Shown: piece after piece, positions 8,774 through 17,817 of the stretch
How positions within the stretch are numbered: the stretch's first letter is position 1
Layout of the letters: every line of letters starts with the position of its first letter
From: JAGPCK01 sp964535575
GTDB lineage: Bacteria > Bacteroidota > Bacteroidia > UKL13-3
NCBI GenBank assembly: GCA_964535575.1
Contig: CAZHTC010000004.1
Span: 186,001-250,000, forward strand
Direction of reading: 5' to 3'
Length of the DNA: 64,000 nucleotides
Made by a program: the position numbers and the translations under genes
Notes under the pieces: generated by a model
The model's database searches: none
Told to the model about the DNA's origin: nothing
The model's input: only the letters and a program-made list of their open reading frames with translations

Positions 8774-9433
8774 TCAACTGGATTTCAAATTCTTAATATA
8801 ATTTTTCTCGAAGTATAAACAGAAATTTTTCAATGCGCATTCTCCACACTTGGGTGTGCGGGCAAGGCAAACATACCGACCATGAAGGATAAGCCAGTGA
8901 TGAGCTCTGGAGATGTATTGCTCAGGAATGTACTTTACGAGTTGCTTTTCAGTTTCGAGCGGAGTTTTAGCGTTTTTTGTTAACCCCAATCGTTCGGATA
9001 CCCGAAACACATGCGTATCTACTGCCATAGCCGGCATATTAAAAATAACCGAGGCTATCACGTTAGCTGTTTTGCGGCCCACGCCCGGAAGCTTTACCAA
9101 TTCTTCAATGGTTGCCGGAACCTCGCTGTTAAAATCGGTTACCAGCATTTGGGCCATCCCTATTAAATGTTTCGTTTTATTATTGGGGTAACTCACCGTT
9201 TTAATATAGGGAAACAGCGTATCAAAATCGGTGGCCGCCAAATCTTCGGGCTCCGGAAAATCATGAAAAATAGCAGGAGTAACGAGGTTGATGCGTTTAT
9301 CTGTGCACTGAGCTGAAAGAATTACGGCAATTAATAACTGAAAGGGCGTATCATAATGCAACTCCGTTTGCGCCTCGGGATGATGTTGCACATGGTAATT
9401 AATAAAACGTTCGAAACGTTCCTGGCGGGTCAT
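8774..9433 (-). CDS. nth: Endonuclease III
   Basis: DNA glycosylase/AP lyase of base-excision repair that removes oxidised pyrimidines. The helix-hairpin-helix LPGVGRKTANV carries the catalytic Lys (K121), the catalytic Asp is D139 in VDTHVFRV, and the 4Fe-4S cluster cysteines are C189, C196, C199 and C205 with canonical C-x6-C-x2-C-x5-C spacing. Its 219 residues are normal for the family. It follows recA upstream on the same strand with a 164 bp gap, so the two are probably separately transcribed. Confidence 0.97.
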   Translation of the reverse strand: MTRQERFERFINYHVQHHPEAQTELHYDTPFQLLIAVILSAQCTDKRINLVTPAIFHDFPEPEDLAATDFDTLFPYIKTVSYPNNKTKHLIGMAQMLVTDFNSEVPATIEELVKLPGVGRKTANVIASVIFNMPAMAVDTHVFRVSERLGLTKNAKTPLETEKQLVKYIPEQYISRAHHWLILHGRYVCLARTPKCGECALKNFCLYFEKNYIKNLKSS

Positions 9434-9540
9434 GCTGCAATATCAGGCAAATCACTTTGATTTTAAAAGATCGATCATGAATAGATTTCCAATCCTATTT
9501 CATTCTGCCCCCAAAAATAGTGATATAAAACAGGTGGCTT

Positions 9541-10011
9541 TCACCAAACCCTCTTCCCTTTGTAAATCTTATTCCATCCATTTGGAATTGGCTGGTTTGT
9601 CTGGCTTGTTACCATAAAAGAGAGGCTGTCCGCATTTTGGTATTCTAATTCAATCCCACTGATATACTTGCAATGAGAACACCCGGCTTCTTTGACATAG
9701 TTCCGGTTAAAAGAGTTTGAACTTGTTAAGTCTACCTCAAATGATTCAATTATTCCTTTGGTAGTATCCGGTCCCATATCAGCCACCATCAGGGTAGCCC
9801 AGGCGTTTGGTTTTTGTACAATCCTTAAATAGGCATACCCGGTATCCTGAGGGATGGAAGCCATCCACATGATATTATCGTAGCGGCAATAAAACAGTCC
9901 CGTGTACGGTGACAAATCCATTGACGGTTCCCCTGCATCATCGTCATTGCAGGCAATAAAACATCCCATAAAAAATACAATAAGAAACCTTTTAAAATCC
10001 GCTTTTTTCAT
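9541..10011 (-). CDS. Hypothetical lipoprotein
   Basis: A 156-residue protein from the ATG at 10011 (a TTG at 10020 is in frame but lies within a candidate promoter). The N-terminus is a lipoprotein signal (FFMGCFIAC) and the lipidated Cys is followed by NDDD. That acidic patch resembles the lipoprotein export signal that sends proteins to the cell surface in some Bacteroidota, so surface exposure is an inference. The mature part has a C-x2-C pair (CSHC) and a beta-rich look. No family is recognised. Confidence 0.7.
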   Translation of the reverse strand: MKKADFKRFLIVFFMGCFIACNDDDAGEPSMDLSPYTGLFYCRYDNIMWMASIPQDTGYAYLRIVQKPNAWATLMVADMGPDTTKGIIESFEVDLTSSNSFNRNYVKEAGCSHCKYISGIELEYQNADSLSFMVTSQTNQPIPNGWNKIYKGKRVW

Positions 10012-10017
10012 ACAAAA

Positions 10018-10025
10018 CAAATTTA
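10018..10025 (-). promoter_or_regulatory. Candidate -7 box of the lipoprotein gene
   Basis: Minus-strand TAAATTTG fits TAnnTTTG and ends 6 bases before the ATG at 10011. The -33 region is weak. The same box with similar spacing stands before the lipoprotein gene at 25820. Confidence 0.4.
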
Positions 10026-10294
10026 GGGTAATTTACAGAACAGACATGCTATAAACTCATTAGGTTGCAACCAAGGTTCAAAGAACAGCACACCATAAAA
10101 TGGAATTAGCCATATCTCCAAAAAATTCAATCAGGTTTGAATTTCCTGAAGATGGTGTAGATCGTACCAATAAAACAATCAAAACGTTCTTTCTTTCGGG
10201 GATGAAACAAAGGCAATAATTAAGAGAAGTTTCACGCAAAGCGCCCCAAGAACATAAACAAATTTGGACCTGTGTGAACTTTGCAGAATAATTT
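10026..10294. other. Intergenic stretch, no feature found
   Basis: About 270 bases between the lipoprotein promoter and the end of the anti-sigma-like gene. A minus-strand open frame crosses it (10078-10341), but its composition is unlike a protein. It has no start context, and it overlaps the better-supported 10295-10531 gene. No RNA gene, repeat or terminator was recognised. Confidence 0.4.
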
Positions 10295-10531
10295 CTAATG
10301 CACCGTCTTTTCGTGCAAAGCGGCCGAATATTCCAATACAATGTTTACACTGGTAGGGTGAGGTTCCTCGAGGCTATCGCCCAAGGCGGTGATGGTTTTA
10401 ACCAATTGGCGGTACTCATTCAGGAATTCCGGGTCGGAGGCTAACTGTTCTACAATCCCAAGTTCTTCCTTTTCAGAAGTTTCGCGGTAAATAAAACGGA
10501 TTAAATCGTCAGGAGTAAATGTTTTGCGCAT
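10295..10531 (-). CDS. Small anti-sigma-like protein
   Basis: A 78-residue, mostly helical, acidic protein that follows the ECF sigma gene by 52 bp on the same strand. Short proteins of this look, starting with a MRKTFTPDDLIRFIY-like stretch, recur after ECF sigma genes in Bacteroidota and resemble the cytoplasmic part of anti-sigma factors. No membrane helix is present. A role in restraining the upstream sigma factor is inferred from position only. Confidence 0.65.
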   Translation of the reverse strand: MRKTFTPDDLIRFIYRETSEKEELGIVEQLASDPEFLNEYRQLVKTITALGDSLEEPHPTSVNIVLEYSAALHEKTVH

Positions 10532-10583
10532 AGGCGTGTTTTAAAATTAACACCTACATAACGGCCAAACATTTCAGATTATT

Positions 10584-11165
10584 TTATCGCAGCACCATTT
10601 CTTTTTCCAGCATCATTTTACGCATATTGTTGAGTGCATAACGCATGCGGCCCAAAGCGGTATTTATGCTTACCCCGGTGGCATCGGCTATTTCCTTGAA
10701 ACTCATATCTCCGTAATGGCGCATAATCAGTACCTCGCGCTGTTCTTCGGGCAGCAATTTCACCAATTCGCGTATGCTGTGCTCGCTCTCCCTGCGCATC
10801 ATTCCGTCTTCTCTCGATTCTTCAGCAATGCTGATAAAAGAAAGGATGTCGTTACCGGCAGTATCCGTAATTACCGGGGTACGTTTGGTTTTGCGGAAGT
10901 AATCAATAGCCAGATTGCGACCAATGCGCAGTACCCATGGAAGAAACTTGCCCTCCTCGTTGTACTTATCGCTTTTAAAGGTTTGAACCACCTTAATAAA
11001 GGTTTCCTGAAACAGGTCCTCAGCCAGATACCTGTCGTGAACGATAAGGTAGATAGTAGTAAAAACTTTGGATTTGTGCCGCTTGATTAAAGTTTCAAGA
11101 CACATTTCGTTACCGCTGCGATAGGAATCAATCAACTCCTGATCACTAATTTTTGCTTTTGTCAT
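10584..11165 (-). CDS. ECF-type RNA polymerase sigma factor
   Basis: Sigma-70 family protein of 193 residues with region 2 (about 25-95, including AEDLFQETFIKV and the LRIGRNLAIDYFRK promoter-melting helix) and region 4 (about 130-185, with LLPEEQREVLIMRHYG and the helix-turn-helix FKEIADATGVSINTALGRMRYA). It is predicted to direct transcription of a stress or envelope regulon. The downstream small protein is the likely regulator. The upstream 222 bp is AT-rich and shared with uvrA, which is divergently transcribed. Confidence 0.94.
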   Translation of the reverse strand: MTKAKISDQELIDSYRSGNEMCLETLIKRHKSKVFTTIYLIVHDRYLAEDLFQETFIKVVQTFKSDKYNEEGKFLPWVLRIGRNLAIDYFRKTKRTPVITDTAGNDILSFISIAEESREDGMMRRESEHSIRELVKLLPEEQREVLIMRHYGDMSFKEIADATGVSINTALGRMRYALNNMRKMMLEKEMVLR

Positions 11166-11387
11166 TGGTTTGACCTTTTTAAGTGAAACAAATAAAATTA
11201 GTGTAGAAGTTTAATCGATATGCGTGTCTGTTTTTTAGTTAATTTATTGCGGTTTGAATATGTAAAAATAATACTTCGCAAATAAAAAACAAAATATTTT
11301 TTTGGGCAAGCCTGTTTTTTTCCTGTTTATGCACAAAAAACGGGCAACCTCCGTAAACATATTTCCCCGACATTTGTCCTTCTTTTT

Positions 11388-14258
11388 ATGACATCAAAAG
11401 CCGCTTTAAAAAATACCAGTTCCACCGCCCAATCCGATAAAACCATTCTGATTAAAGGCGCCCGCATGCACAACCTCAAAAATGTGGACGTAACCCTGCC
11501 CCGCAATAAGCTGGTAGTGGTTACGGGTGTGTCGGGCTCCGGAAAATCATCGCTGGTATTCGATACCCTGTATGCCGAGGGGCAACGCAGGTATGTTGAG
11601 AGCCTTTCGGCCTACGCCCGGCAGTTTATGGGGCGTATGAATAAACCCGATGTAGATTACATAAAAGGAATAGCCCCTGCCATTGCCATTGAGCAAAAAG
11701 TAAACACCCGTAATCCACGATCTACCGTGGCTACTACCACCGAAATTTACGATTACCTGAAATTACTGTTTGCGCGGGCGGGCCGCACCTACTCTCCCGT
11801 ATCGGGTAAAGAAGTAAAAAGCCATAGTGTGCGCGATGTGGTAAATTTTATAAACGAATACCCCAACGAAACGAAAGTTTTTTTAATGGTGGCCCTACAT
11901 CACCTGAAAGAAAAAAAGGCGTTGAAAAAGGAACTGGAAATTTTATTACAAAAAGGATTTTCGCGCTTAAGCCTTAACGGAGAAACACAACGTATTGAAG
12001 ATTTTATAGAAAACGGAATTGACCCATTTTTAAAAAATAAAAGCAAACAACTTCTTCACCTGATGGTGGACCGCTTTGCGGTGAGTAAAGATGACGAAGA
12101 CCATAACAACCGCATTGCCGACTCGGTACAAACTACATTTCAGGAAGGCAACGGAGAATGTCTGATAGAACTGATAGATGCCAAAGGCAAACCCACCGTT
12201 CATCAGTTCTCCAATAAATTTGAAATGGACGGGATGAGCTTTGAGCGCCCTTCGGTTAATTTTTTCAGCTTCAATAACCCATATGGTGCCTGCAAAACCT
12301 GCGAGGGTTTTGGTTCGGTGATAGGTATTGACGAAGATCTGGTGGTACCCGATAAAAGCCTGTCGGTTTTTGAAGATGCCATTGCCCCCTGGAAAGGGGA
12401 AAAAATGAGTGAATATAAAACCCGGTTTGTGAAATATGCACGCAAGGCTGATTTTCCCATTCATCGCCCCTATCATGAACTAAACAAAACGCATAAAGAA
12501 ATTTTGTGGAAAGGCAATAGCGAATGGGAAGGTATCAACGGATTTTTTAAATACCTCGAAAGCCAGACTTACAAAATTCAATACCGGGTAATGCTTGCCC
12601 GCTACCGGGGTAAAACCACCTGCCCCGATTGTTTGGGCACTCGTTTAAGACCCGATGCCTCTTATGTGCGGCTGGCTGATACACGCTATAAAAAGAGTGA
12701 AGATTTTAAGCATTTGAGCGAACTGATGCTGATGAGTGTGGCCGATGCAGCAAATTATTTCAGGGAATTAAAATTGAATGAATACGATACGCAGATTGCT
12801 TCGCGCATTCTTACCGAAATAAACAACCGCCTGCGTTATCTTGAAAATGTTGGATTGGGTTACCTTAGTCTGAACCGACTGAGCAATACCCTGTCGGGTG
12901 GCGAAACGCAGCGCATCAATCTGGCCACTTCCTTAGGCAGCAGTCTGGTGGGCTCCATGTATATTTTAGATGAGCCAAGTATTGGTCTTCACAGCCGCGA
13001 TACCCAAAAACTGATTACCGTGCTTAGGCAACTGCGCGATGTGGGCAACACCGTGATTGTGGTGGAACATGACGAGGAAATTATGCAGGTATCCGATAAT
13101 ATTCTGGATATGGGTCCGCTGGCCGGCATTCACGGAGGCGAAGTAGTGGCGCAGGGAACACTGGATGAAATTAAAAAACATCAGGAAAGCCTTACGGGAA
13201 AATACCTCTCGGGCCGTATGGAAATACCGGTACCTGCCAAACGCAGAAAATGGAGCGACTATATTGAAGTGTGCGGGGCGCGACAAAACAACTTAAAAAA
13301 TGTGACCGTAAAATTTCCATTGCACACCATGACGGTAGTGACCGGTGTAAGCGGCAGCGGAAAAACCACCCTGGTAAAAAGTATCCTCTACCCTGCCCTG
13401 CAAAAACATTTAGGCAATTACAGCGGAGAAAAAACAGGCACTCATGATAAACTGCAGGGAAGTTTAAAAAGTGTGAAACAGGTAGAGCTGATAGACCAGA
13501 ATCCTATTGGTAAAAGCAGTCGTAGTAACCCCGTAACTTACATAAAGGCTTATGATGCCATTCGCGATTTATACAGCCAGCAGCCCCTCTCAAAAAACCG
13601 GGGATACAAGCCCCAGCATTTTAGTTTTAACGTAGAGGGTGGCCGCTGCGAAACCTGCCAGGGAGAGGGCGAAGTAACGATTGAGATGCAGTTTATGGCC
13701 GATATTCATTTGCCCTGTGAGGACTGCAAGGGACAGCGGTTTAAAGACGAAGTACTGGAAGTGCGTTACCACGATAAAAATATAAGCGATGTATTGCGCC
13801 TGAGCGTAGATGAGGCTCTGGAGTTTTTCAAAAATGAAAAAGCCATTTTAAGCAAAATACAACCGCTCTCGGATGTTGGATTGGGGTATGTACAATTAGG
13901 GCAAAGCAGCAGCACCCTCTCGGGCGGAGAAGCACAACGGATTAAGCTAGCTTCTTTTTTGGGAAAGGGGCATAACAGCAAAGAACATATCCTGTTTATT
14001 TTTGATGAACCCACCACGGGTCTGCACTTTCACGATATTCAAAAACTACTAACTTCGTTTAATGCTCTTATTGAACAGGGGAACAGCATCCTCATCATAG
14101 AGCACAATATGGAAATTATTAAGTGTGCCGACTGGATTATTGATCTGGGCCCTGAAGGTGGCGATGCCGGAGGGCAATTGGCCTTTGCCGGATTGCCCGA
14201 AGAGCTGGTGAAGCAAAAGAATAACTATACAGGAATGTATTTGAAGGAGAAGTTGTAG
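11388..14258 (+). CDS. uvrA: Excinuclease ABC subunit A
   Basis: Damage-sensing ATPase of nucleotide excision repair. Both ABC modules are complete: Walker A GVSGSGKS at 47-54 with signature LSGGETQRI, and a second GVSGSGKT with LSGGEAQRI. Zinc-binding cysteine pairs are visible at CKTC/CPDC and CETC/CEDC. The 956 residues are normal. Bacteroidota often carry two uvrA paralogues; which one this is cannot be decided without the genome. A near-consensus -7 box (GACATTTG, 11369-11376) lies just upstream. Confidence 0.97.
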   Translation: MTSKAALKNTSSTAQSDKTILIKGARMHNLKNVDVTLPRNKLVVVTGVSGSGKSSLVFDTLYAEGQRRYVESLSAYARQFMGRMNKPDVDYIKGIAPAIAIEQKVNTRNPRSTVATTTEIYDYLKLLFARAGRTYSPVSGKEVKSHSVRDVVNFINEYPNETKVFLMVALHHLKEKKALKKELEILLQKGFSRLSLNGETQRIEDFIENGIDPFLKNKSKQLLHLMVDRFAVSKDDEDHNNRIADSVQTTFQEGNGECLIELIDAKGKPTVHQFSNKFEMDGMSFERPSVNFFSFNNPYGACKTCEGFGSVIGIDEDLVVPDKSLSVFEDAIAPWKGEKMSEYKTRFVKYARKADFPIHRPYHELNKTHKEILWKGNSEWEGINGFFKYLESQTYKIQYRVMLARYRGKTTCPDCLGTRLRPDASYVRLADTRYKKSEDFKHLSELMLMSVADAANYFRELKLNEYDTQIASRILTEINNRLRYLENVGLGYLSLNRLSNTLSGGETQRINLATSLGSSLVGSMYILDEPSIGLHSRDTQKLITVLRQLRDVGNTVIVVEHDEEIMQVSDNILDMGPLAGIHGGEVVAQGTLDEIKKHQESLTGKYLSGRMEIPVPAKRRKWSDYIEVCGARQNNLKNVTVKFPLHTMTVVTGVSGSGKTTLVKSILYPALQKHLGNYSGEKTGTHDKLQGSLKSVKQVELIDQNPIGKSSRSNPVTYIKAYDAIRDLYSQQPLSKNRGYKPQHFSFNVEGGRCETCQGEGEVTIEMQFMADIHLPCEDCKGQRFKDEVLEVRYHDKNISDVLRLSVDEALEFFKNEKAILSKIQPLSDVGLGYVQLGQSSSTLSGGEAQRIKLASFLGKGHNSKEHILFIFDEPTTGLHFHDIQKLLTSFNALIEQGNSILIIEHNMEIIKCADWIIDLGPEGGDAGGQLAFAGLPEELVKQKNNYTGMYLKEKL

Positions 14259-14290
14259 ATTTGAATTAAAAGCTACTAAACTCAAATTGT

Positions 14291-15214
14291 ATGGAATTTT
14301 TAAACAACCTATTTAGTCCATTTAAAGAAAGGCTCAAAAGTCATCTGTATGGTGCATTATTTTTTAGTTGGATAATATGCAACTGGCGTATTATAACTTT
14401 AATCCTTACAGACACAAAGTACTTTGGTAATAGTGCAGATTTAAAAGTAAGTACGATTTCTCAATATCTGGACCTGTGCAAATGCGACAATTGGCCTGAA
14501 CTTGTTATTCTCCCACTATTTTTCACAGCTATTTACCTTTTTTGTTTTCCATTAATTGACCGACTAATATACAAGTACCGCAATAAGATTGAAAGGAAAA
14601 AACTTAACGATAAACTTGAGCTAATACGTAAAGAAGGTTATTCGCAGAATGAATACATTGAGTTGTTTGATCAATATCAAGCACTCGATAAAAAAATTAA
14701 AAATGCCTCTGACAATGTATCAAATAAAATAAATGAGTACTTAGAAAAATCAAAGTCTATCGAAAATTTAGAAAAAATAAATAGAGAATTAATGTCTGAA
14801 AAAACTGAGCTTAATAGAAGAATAGAGGCCTTTATTTCAACAATTGATGCATTTAATTATTCCCATTTACCAAATAATTGCCTAAAAGGTTCATGGACGA
14901 TGGCCATAAATCAGAAAGATACCCAGATATTATTAAAAGAAATTCAAGTTTCTTTTGAAAACAATCATCTTAAAAACTTAAGTACCTCCAAACTGATCGC
15001 AGAAATAGTTTTTTTTAGTTACAACCCAACCAACAAGAGTTTTCAAATAGTATTAAAGAATTTTAATCCAATAGATGGAATAAGTATTGGTAATATAGCT
15101 TGTAAGTTTGATGTCCAAATCGATGACAATATTAGAATAAAATATGTTGGAAATATTAAATTTTTGGGGGCCGAAACAATAGGATCAAGTATATCCTTAA
15201 TCCAATTAAAATAA
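14291..15214 (+). CDS. Unknown membrane protein with coiled coil
   Basis: A 307-residue protein of unknown function. The N-terminus is amphipathic and carries two membrane helices (about 19-40 and 71-92, separated by a Cys-containing loop). A long charged coiled coil follows (about 97-185), then a beta-rich C-terminal domain (about 190-307). The first helix has the pattern S-W-x-x-x-N-W, seen in a number of poorly described bacterial membrane proteins. The gene is far more AT-rich than uvrA before it and follows it by 32 bp. Its base composition and odd 3' flank suggest acquisition by transfer. No catalytic motif is visible. Confidence 0.75.
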   Translation: MEFLNNLFSPFKERLKSHLYGALFFSWIICNWRIITLILTDTKYFGNSADLKVSTISQYLDLCKCDNWPELVILPLFFTAIYLFCFPLIDRLIYKYRNKIERKKLNDKLELIRKEGYSQNEYIELFDQYQALDKKIKNASDNVSNKINEYLEKSKSIENLEKINRELMSEKTELNRRIEAFISTIDAFNYSHLPNNCLKGSWTMAINQKDTQILLKEIQVSFENNHLKNLSTSKLIAEIVFFSYNPTNKSFQIVLKNFNPIDGISIGNIACKFDVQIDDNIRIKYVGNIKFLGAETIGSSISLIQLK

Positions 15215-15498
15215 TTCAGAACGCCCCAAGCTATCCAGAGTTTGTAACCCATAATTTCCCCCAAACTGGCGCGCGCATTTTGCACGAGATATTTTTTGTG
15301 TTTCCAACTAAAACAAAACACATAGAACACAATAGGATTTGCACATAGAGCTATATAGGCAAGAACGCGCTTAAACTATGTGCCGATGAAAAAACTTATT
15401 CATTTTGCGTTTAAGCTTCATCTTCCATATACCCAAGCCAAGAAGTTTAATGGAACCAAATGAAACTTATTGTTGATAGGTGCCAGATTTTTCATCCA
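15215..15498. repeat. Noncoding tail with nested inverted repeats
   Basis: A 284-bp gap after the AT-rich gene. It holds AGTTTG/CAAACT (15239-15244 and 15262-15267, extended by CC/GG after a two-base bulge), directly followed by a GC-rich run GGCGCGCGC near 15268. Further on are GCACATAG/CTATGTGC (15341-15348 and 15376-15383) and GCTTAAAC/GTTTAAGC (15369-15376 and 15409-15416). No open frame of protein-like composition is seen. It could be a cassette end, a recombination remnant or a structured RNA. Confidence 0.45.
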
Positions 15499-16542
15499 TT
15501 AATTCGTCCTCAAGATATCCGCAAGTTTGGTAAAATCAATTTGCCCCGAAATAGCCTTGATTTGTTCCAGATTGCCTGAAAAAGTTATCTTAAAGCAAAA
15601 GGGATCAACCCAATCTTTAGGCATTGATGCCTTATTAGGATAGGTTTTACCAATATATGCAACAAAAACATAGTTATCGCTATGTGATAATGCAGCGTTT
15701 TGATTGTATTTATCAAAATATATACAAGCAAAACTACAACCCGGAATGTTTAATTCTTGAAAAAAAAAGGCAGGGTTGTTTTTTAAGGCAATTAGTCCCG
15801 ATTTATCAGTTACCGTTAATGGAACATTGGTTTTGAAAGAAATATCAATGCGCTGGGCATATGAATCACCATAAATTGCGTGCAGTGAATCATCCGGCAT
15901 AGTTTTTACTCCTGAAGTGCCTGCTGCCAGTTGATCCAATCTTTTACCTTTGCGTTCAATTTCTGCAAGCTGGCTTTCTGTAAGTTTTGAATAATCAACC
16001 GAGGCAATTTCTTTTTGCAGTTTGTTCATCTCCTCCTGAAGTTGTTTTTCGGAGGCGGCATTGCTATTAACTGTTGAAAAGCTCTGTACTTTTTGAGCAA
16101 TTGAATCATCCCGCTGAGCCTTTTTAATGAAAAGAGATGATTCTTCTTTCAAATCCAGACGGATGGTTACTGTATATTGGAAGTACTCTCCAGTTGCGGG
16201 GTTATGGCTGTAATAGCAGGTAACACATTTGCTCCCATTTTTGCGGGATTCCTCCTGTTTCACCGGATCAAAGGCAAAACTCATATCTGTAATTTGAATT
16301 TCATAATCCCCAAGTGTTTTCAGAAGTCTTGCAGTAGCATCATAAATGCATTTATTGGTGCGACTTAATAACTTACGATCTGTTTCACTGGTATTGTAGC
16401 TTTTACCCCAATCGGGATCATCAAAAAAAACTCCGGTATAGCTGAATCCATTTAACATTTTTGACTGTGCCAAAACAATATTGCTGTTGAACAACATGCA
16501 AAAAGCCATAAAGAAATTTAAATGGGTTAACTGAAGTTTCAT
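15499..16542 (-). CDS. Unknown secreted protein
   Basis: A 347-residue protein with a signal peptide ending near residue 25 (VLAQ). The mature part has a C-x-x-C-Y motif near residue 100, a Gln/Glu/Lys-rich coiled coil (about 155-205), and a beta-rich C-terminal half with two cysteines (CSFAC). No known family is recognised. It lies 22 bp downstream of the OmpA-like gene on the same strand, so the two probably form an operon and may act together in the periplasm or outer membrane. Confidence 0.75.
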   Translation of the reverse strand: MKLQLTHLNFFMAFCMLFNSNIVLAQSKMLNGFSYTGVFFDDPDWGKSYNTSETDRKLLSRTNKCIYDATARLLKTLGDYEIQITDMSFAFDPVKQEESRKNGSKCVTCYYSHNPATGEYFQYTVTIRLDLKEESSLFIKKAQRDDSIAQKVQSFSTVNSNAASEKQLQEEMNKLQKEIASVDYSKLTESQLAEIERKGKRLDQLAAGTSGVKTMPDDSLHAIYGDSYAQRIDISFKTNVPLTVTDKSGLIALKNNPAFFFQELNIPGCSFACIYFDKYNQNAALSHSDNYVFVAYIGKTYPNKASMPKDWVDPFCFKITFSGNLEQIKAISGQIDFTKLADILRTN

Positions 16543-16564
16543 GTGTTAGTATGATTCAAAGGGG

Positions 16565-17575
16565 TCATAGTTTAACGAACTCAACTCTCCTGTTCTCGGT
16601 CTTTCCTTCAGGGGTATCGTTACTAGTTACCGGTTTACTTTCTCCCATTCCAATAGCAGTAAGTCTCGATGCCTCCACGCCTAAACCCACCAAAGCATTC
16701 ATCACCGCCTCTGCCCTGGCCTGTGAGAGTTTCATATTTGATGCTTCGTCTCCATCTCCATCGGTATGACCTATCACTTTCAGTTTGATAGAAGGATTTG
16801 CCTTTAACCATTTTGCAAGTTCATTAATAAATCCCATGCTTTCCCCTTTTATCGAGGATTTATTTACCTCAAATCTTACTGCATGAGAAATAAATTTACC
16901 ATCGGTGATAATTTTATCAAGCATATTCATGCCACCACCGGCAGCCAGTTTAAAATTTTTAAACCTTACCCCCTGAGATCCGGCCACAAAAACAGCTATG
17001 GGGTTAAACCCGCAATCAGGTACTACCAAAACTCTGTTTTGATTCACAAAACACTTCATTTGTTTATTTTTAAATGCCATAGCAAAATGCATCCATTTAC
17101 CGGCCACCGTTGTGCCTTCGGGCATGTTCCCGGCCAAAGAAGATTCAAAATAATTTGTTTTAACTATACCATCCGTTTCTACAGAAAGAAATTTGGCTTC
17201 ATCATCCGTTTCCCGAAAAACCAACGAAATCATCTCTTCATTTGGAATATAAAAATCAAATTCAACGGTAAAAGATGAACCCAGATAGGCACTTGTTTTC
17301 ATTCTTGGTTCTACCTTTCCAATGTCTCCAACAGAGGCATCATTGAATACAAAGTATTTCTCTCCGTCAGCATGGTTTATTACTCCTTGTTTGGAAAGCA
17401 ACTTCCATCTTGCCGGAAATTCGCCCTCGGCAGCATCCATAAAGTTGTCCTCGAATAGTATTTGCTCACCCGGAATGAAATCGTAATTGTTATAGACAGC
17501 CAAATCGGAATTTACCTGTGCATACAGCGCAATACTGAAGCTTAATAATAAAAGGCTAAAAAAAAATCTTTTCAT
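16565..17575 (-). CDS. OmpA-family outer-membrane protein
   Basis: A 336-residue secreted protein (signal peptide ends near residue 19, LYAQ). The N-terminal about 190 residues look like a jelly-roll, lectin-like domain. The C-terminal domain (about 225-336) is OmpA-like and peptidoglycan-binding, with KLKVIGHTDGDGD, LSQARAEAV and TENRRVEFVKL all clear. It probably tethers the outer membrane or a surface layer to the cell wall. It is the first gene of a pair with the secreted protein downstream. A -7-like box (TACATTTA on the minus strand, 17595-17602) lies about 20 bases before the start. Confidence 0.88.
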   Translation of the reverse strand: MKRFFFSLLLLSFSIALYAQVNSDLAVYNNYDFIPGEQILFEDNFMDAAEGEFPARWKLLSKQGVINHADGEKYFVFNDASVGDIGKVEPRMKTSAYLGSSFTVEFDFYIPNEEMISLVFRETDDEAKFLSVETDGIVKTNYFESSLAGNMPEGTTVAGKWMHFAMAFKNKQMKCFVNQNRVLVVPDCGFNPIAVFVAGSQGVRFKNFKLAAGGGMNMLDKIITDGKFISHAVRFEVNKSSIKGESMGFINELAKWLKANPSIKLKVIGHTDGDGDEASNMKLSQARAEAVMNALVGLGVEASRLTAIGMGESKPVTSNDTPEGKTENRRVEFVKL

Positions 17576-17817
17576 AACATCCTGTTTTTAATGATAAATG
17601 TACTAAAAAAATAAATCCCTCCAAAAAAAATAAAGTATTTTTAAATATTCCATAAACAATAAGGGTAACAATACAACTAAACCAATTAAGAGAGAAGAAC
17701 GTAATTGAAAAAATGCCTTCTCTCTAAAGGAATTAGGAATACAACTTGTACATTTTCAACTTGTCGGTTAGCTTTTTATAACTTCCGCAGTCAAAAGTAA
17801 TTTCGTAGTTTGCGGGC

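Noticed and set aside
9432..9617. Plus-strand open frame of 61 codons
   Set aside because: It overlaps the start of nth and the end of the lipoprotein gene on the other strand and shows no domain or signal.
10078..10341. Minus-strand open frame of 87 codons
   Set aside because: It overlaps the anti-sigma-like gene, has Cys/Arg-rich non-protein-like composition and no start context; treated as chance.
11166..11387. Terminator or regulatory RNA between the sigma factor gene and uvrA
   Set aside because: The AT-rich runs form no stable GC stem; only a near-consensus -7 box before uvrA was seen.
15043..15330. Minus-strand open frame of 95 codons across the end of the AT-rich gene
   Set aside because: Most of it is antisense to the 14291 gene and the rest reads the inverted-repeat tail; no start signal, so the repeat rather than a protein is reported.
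15215..15498. Integron attC site
   Set aside because: The bulged stem is suggestive, but the required GTTRRRY and RYYYAAC core sites are not present and no integrase gene lies in the window.
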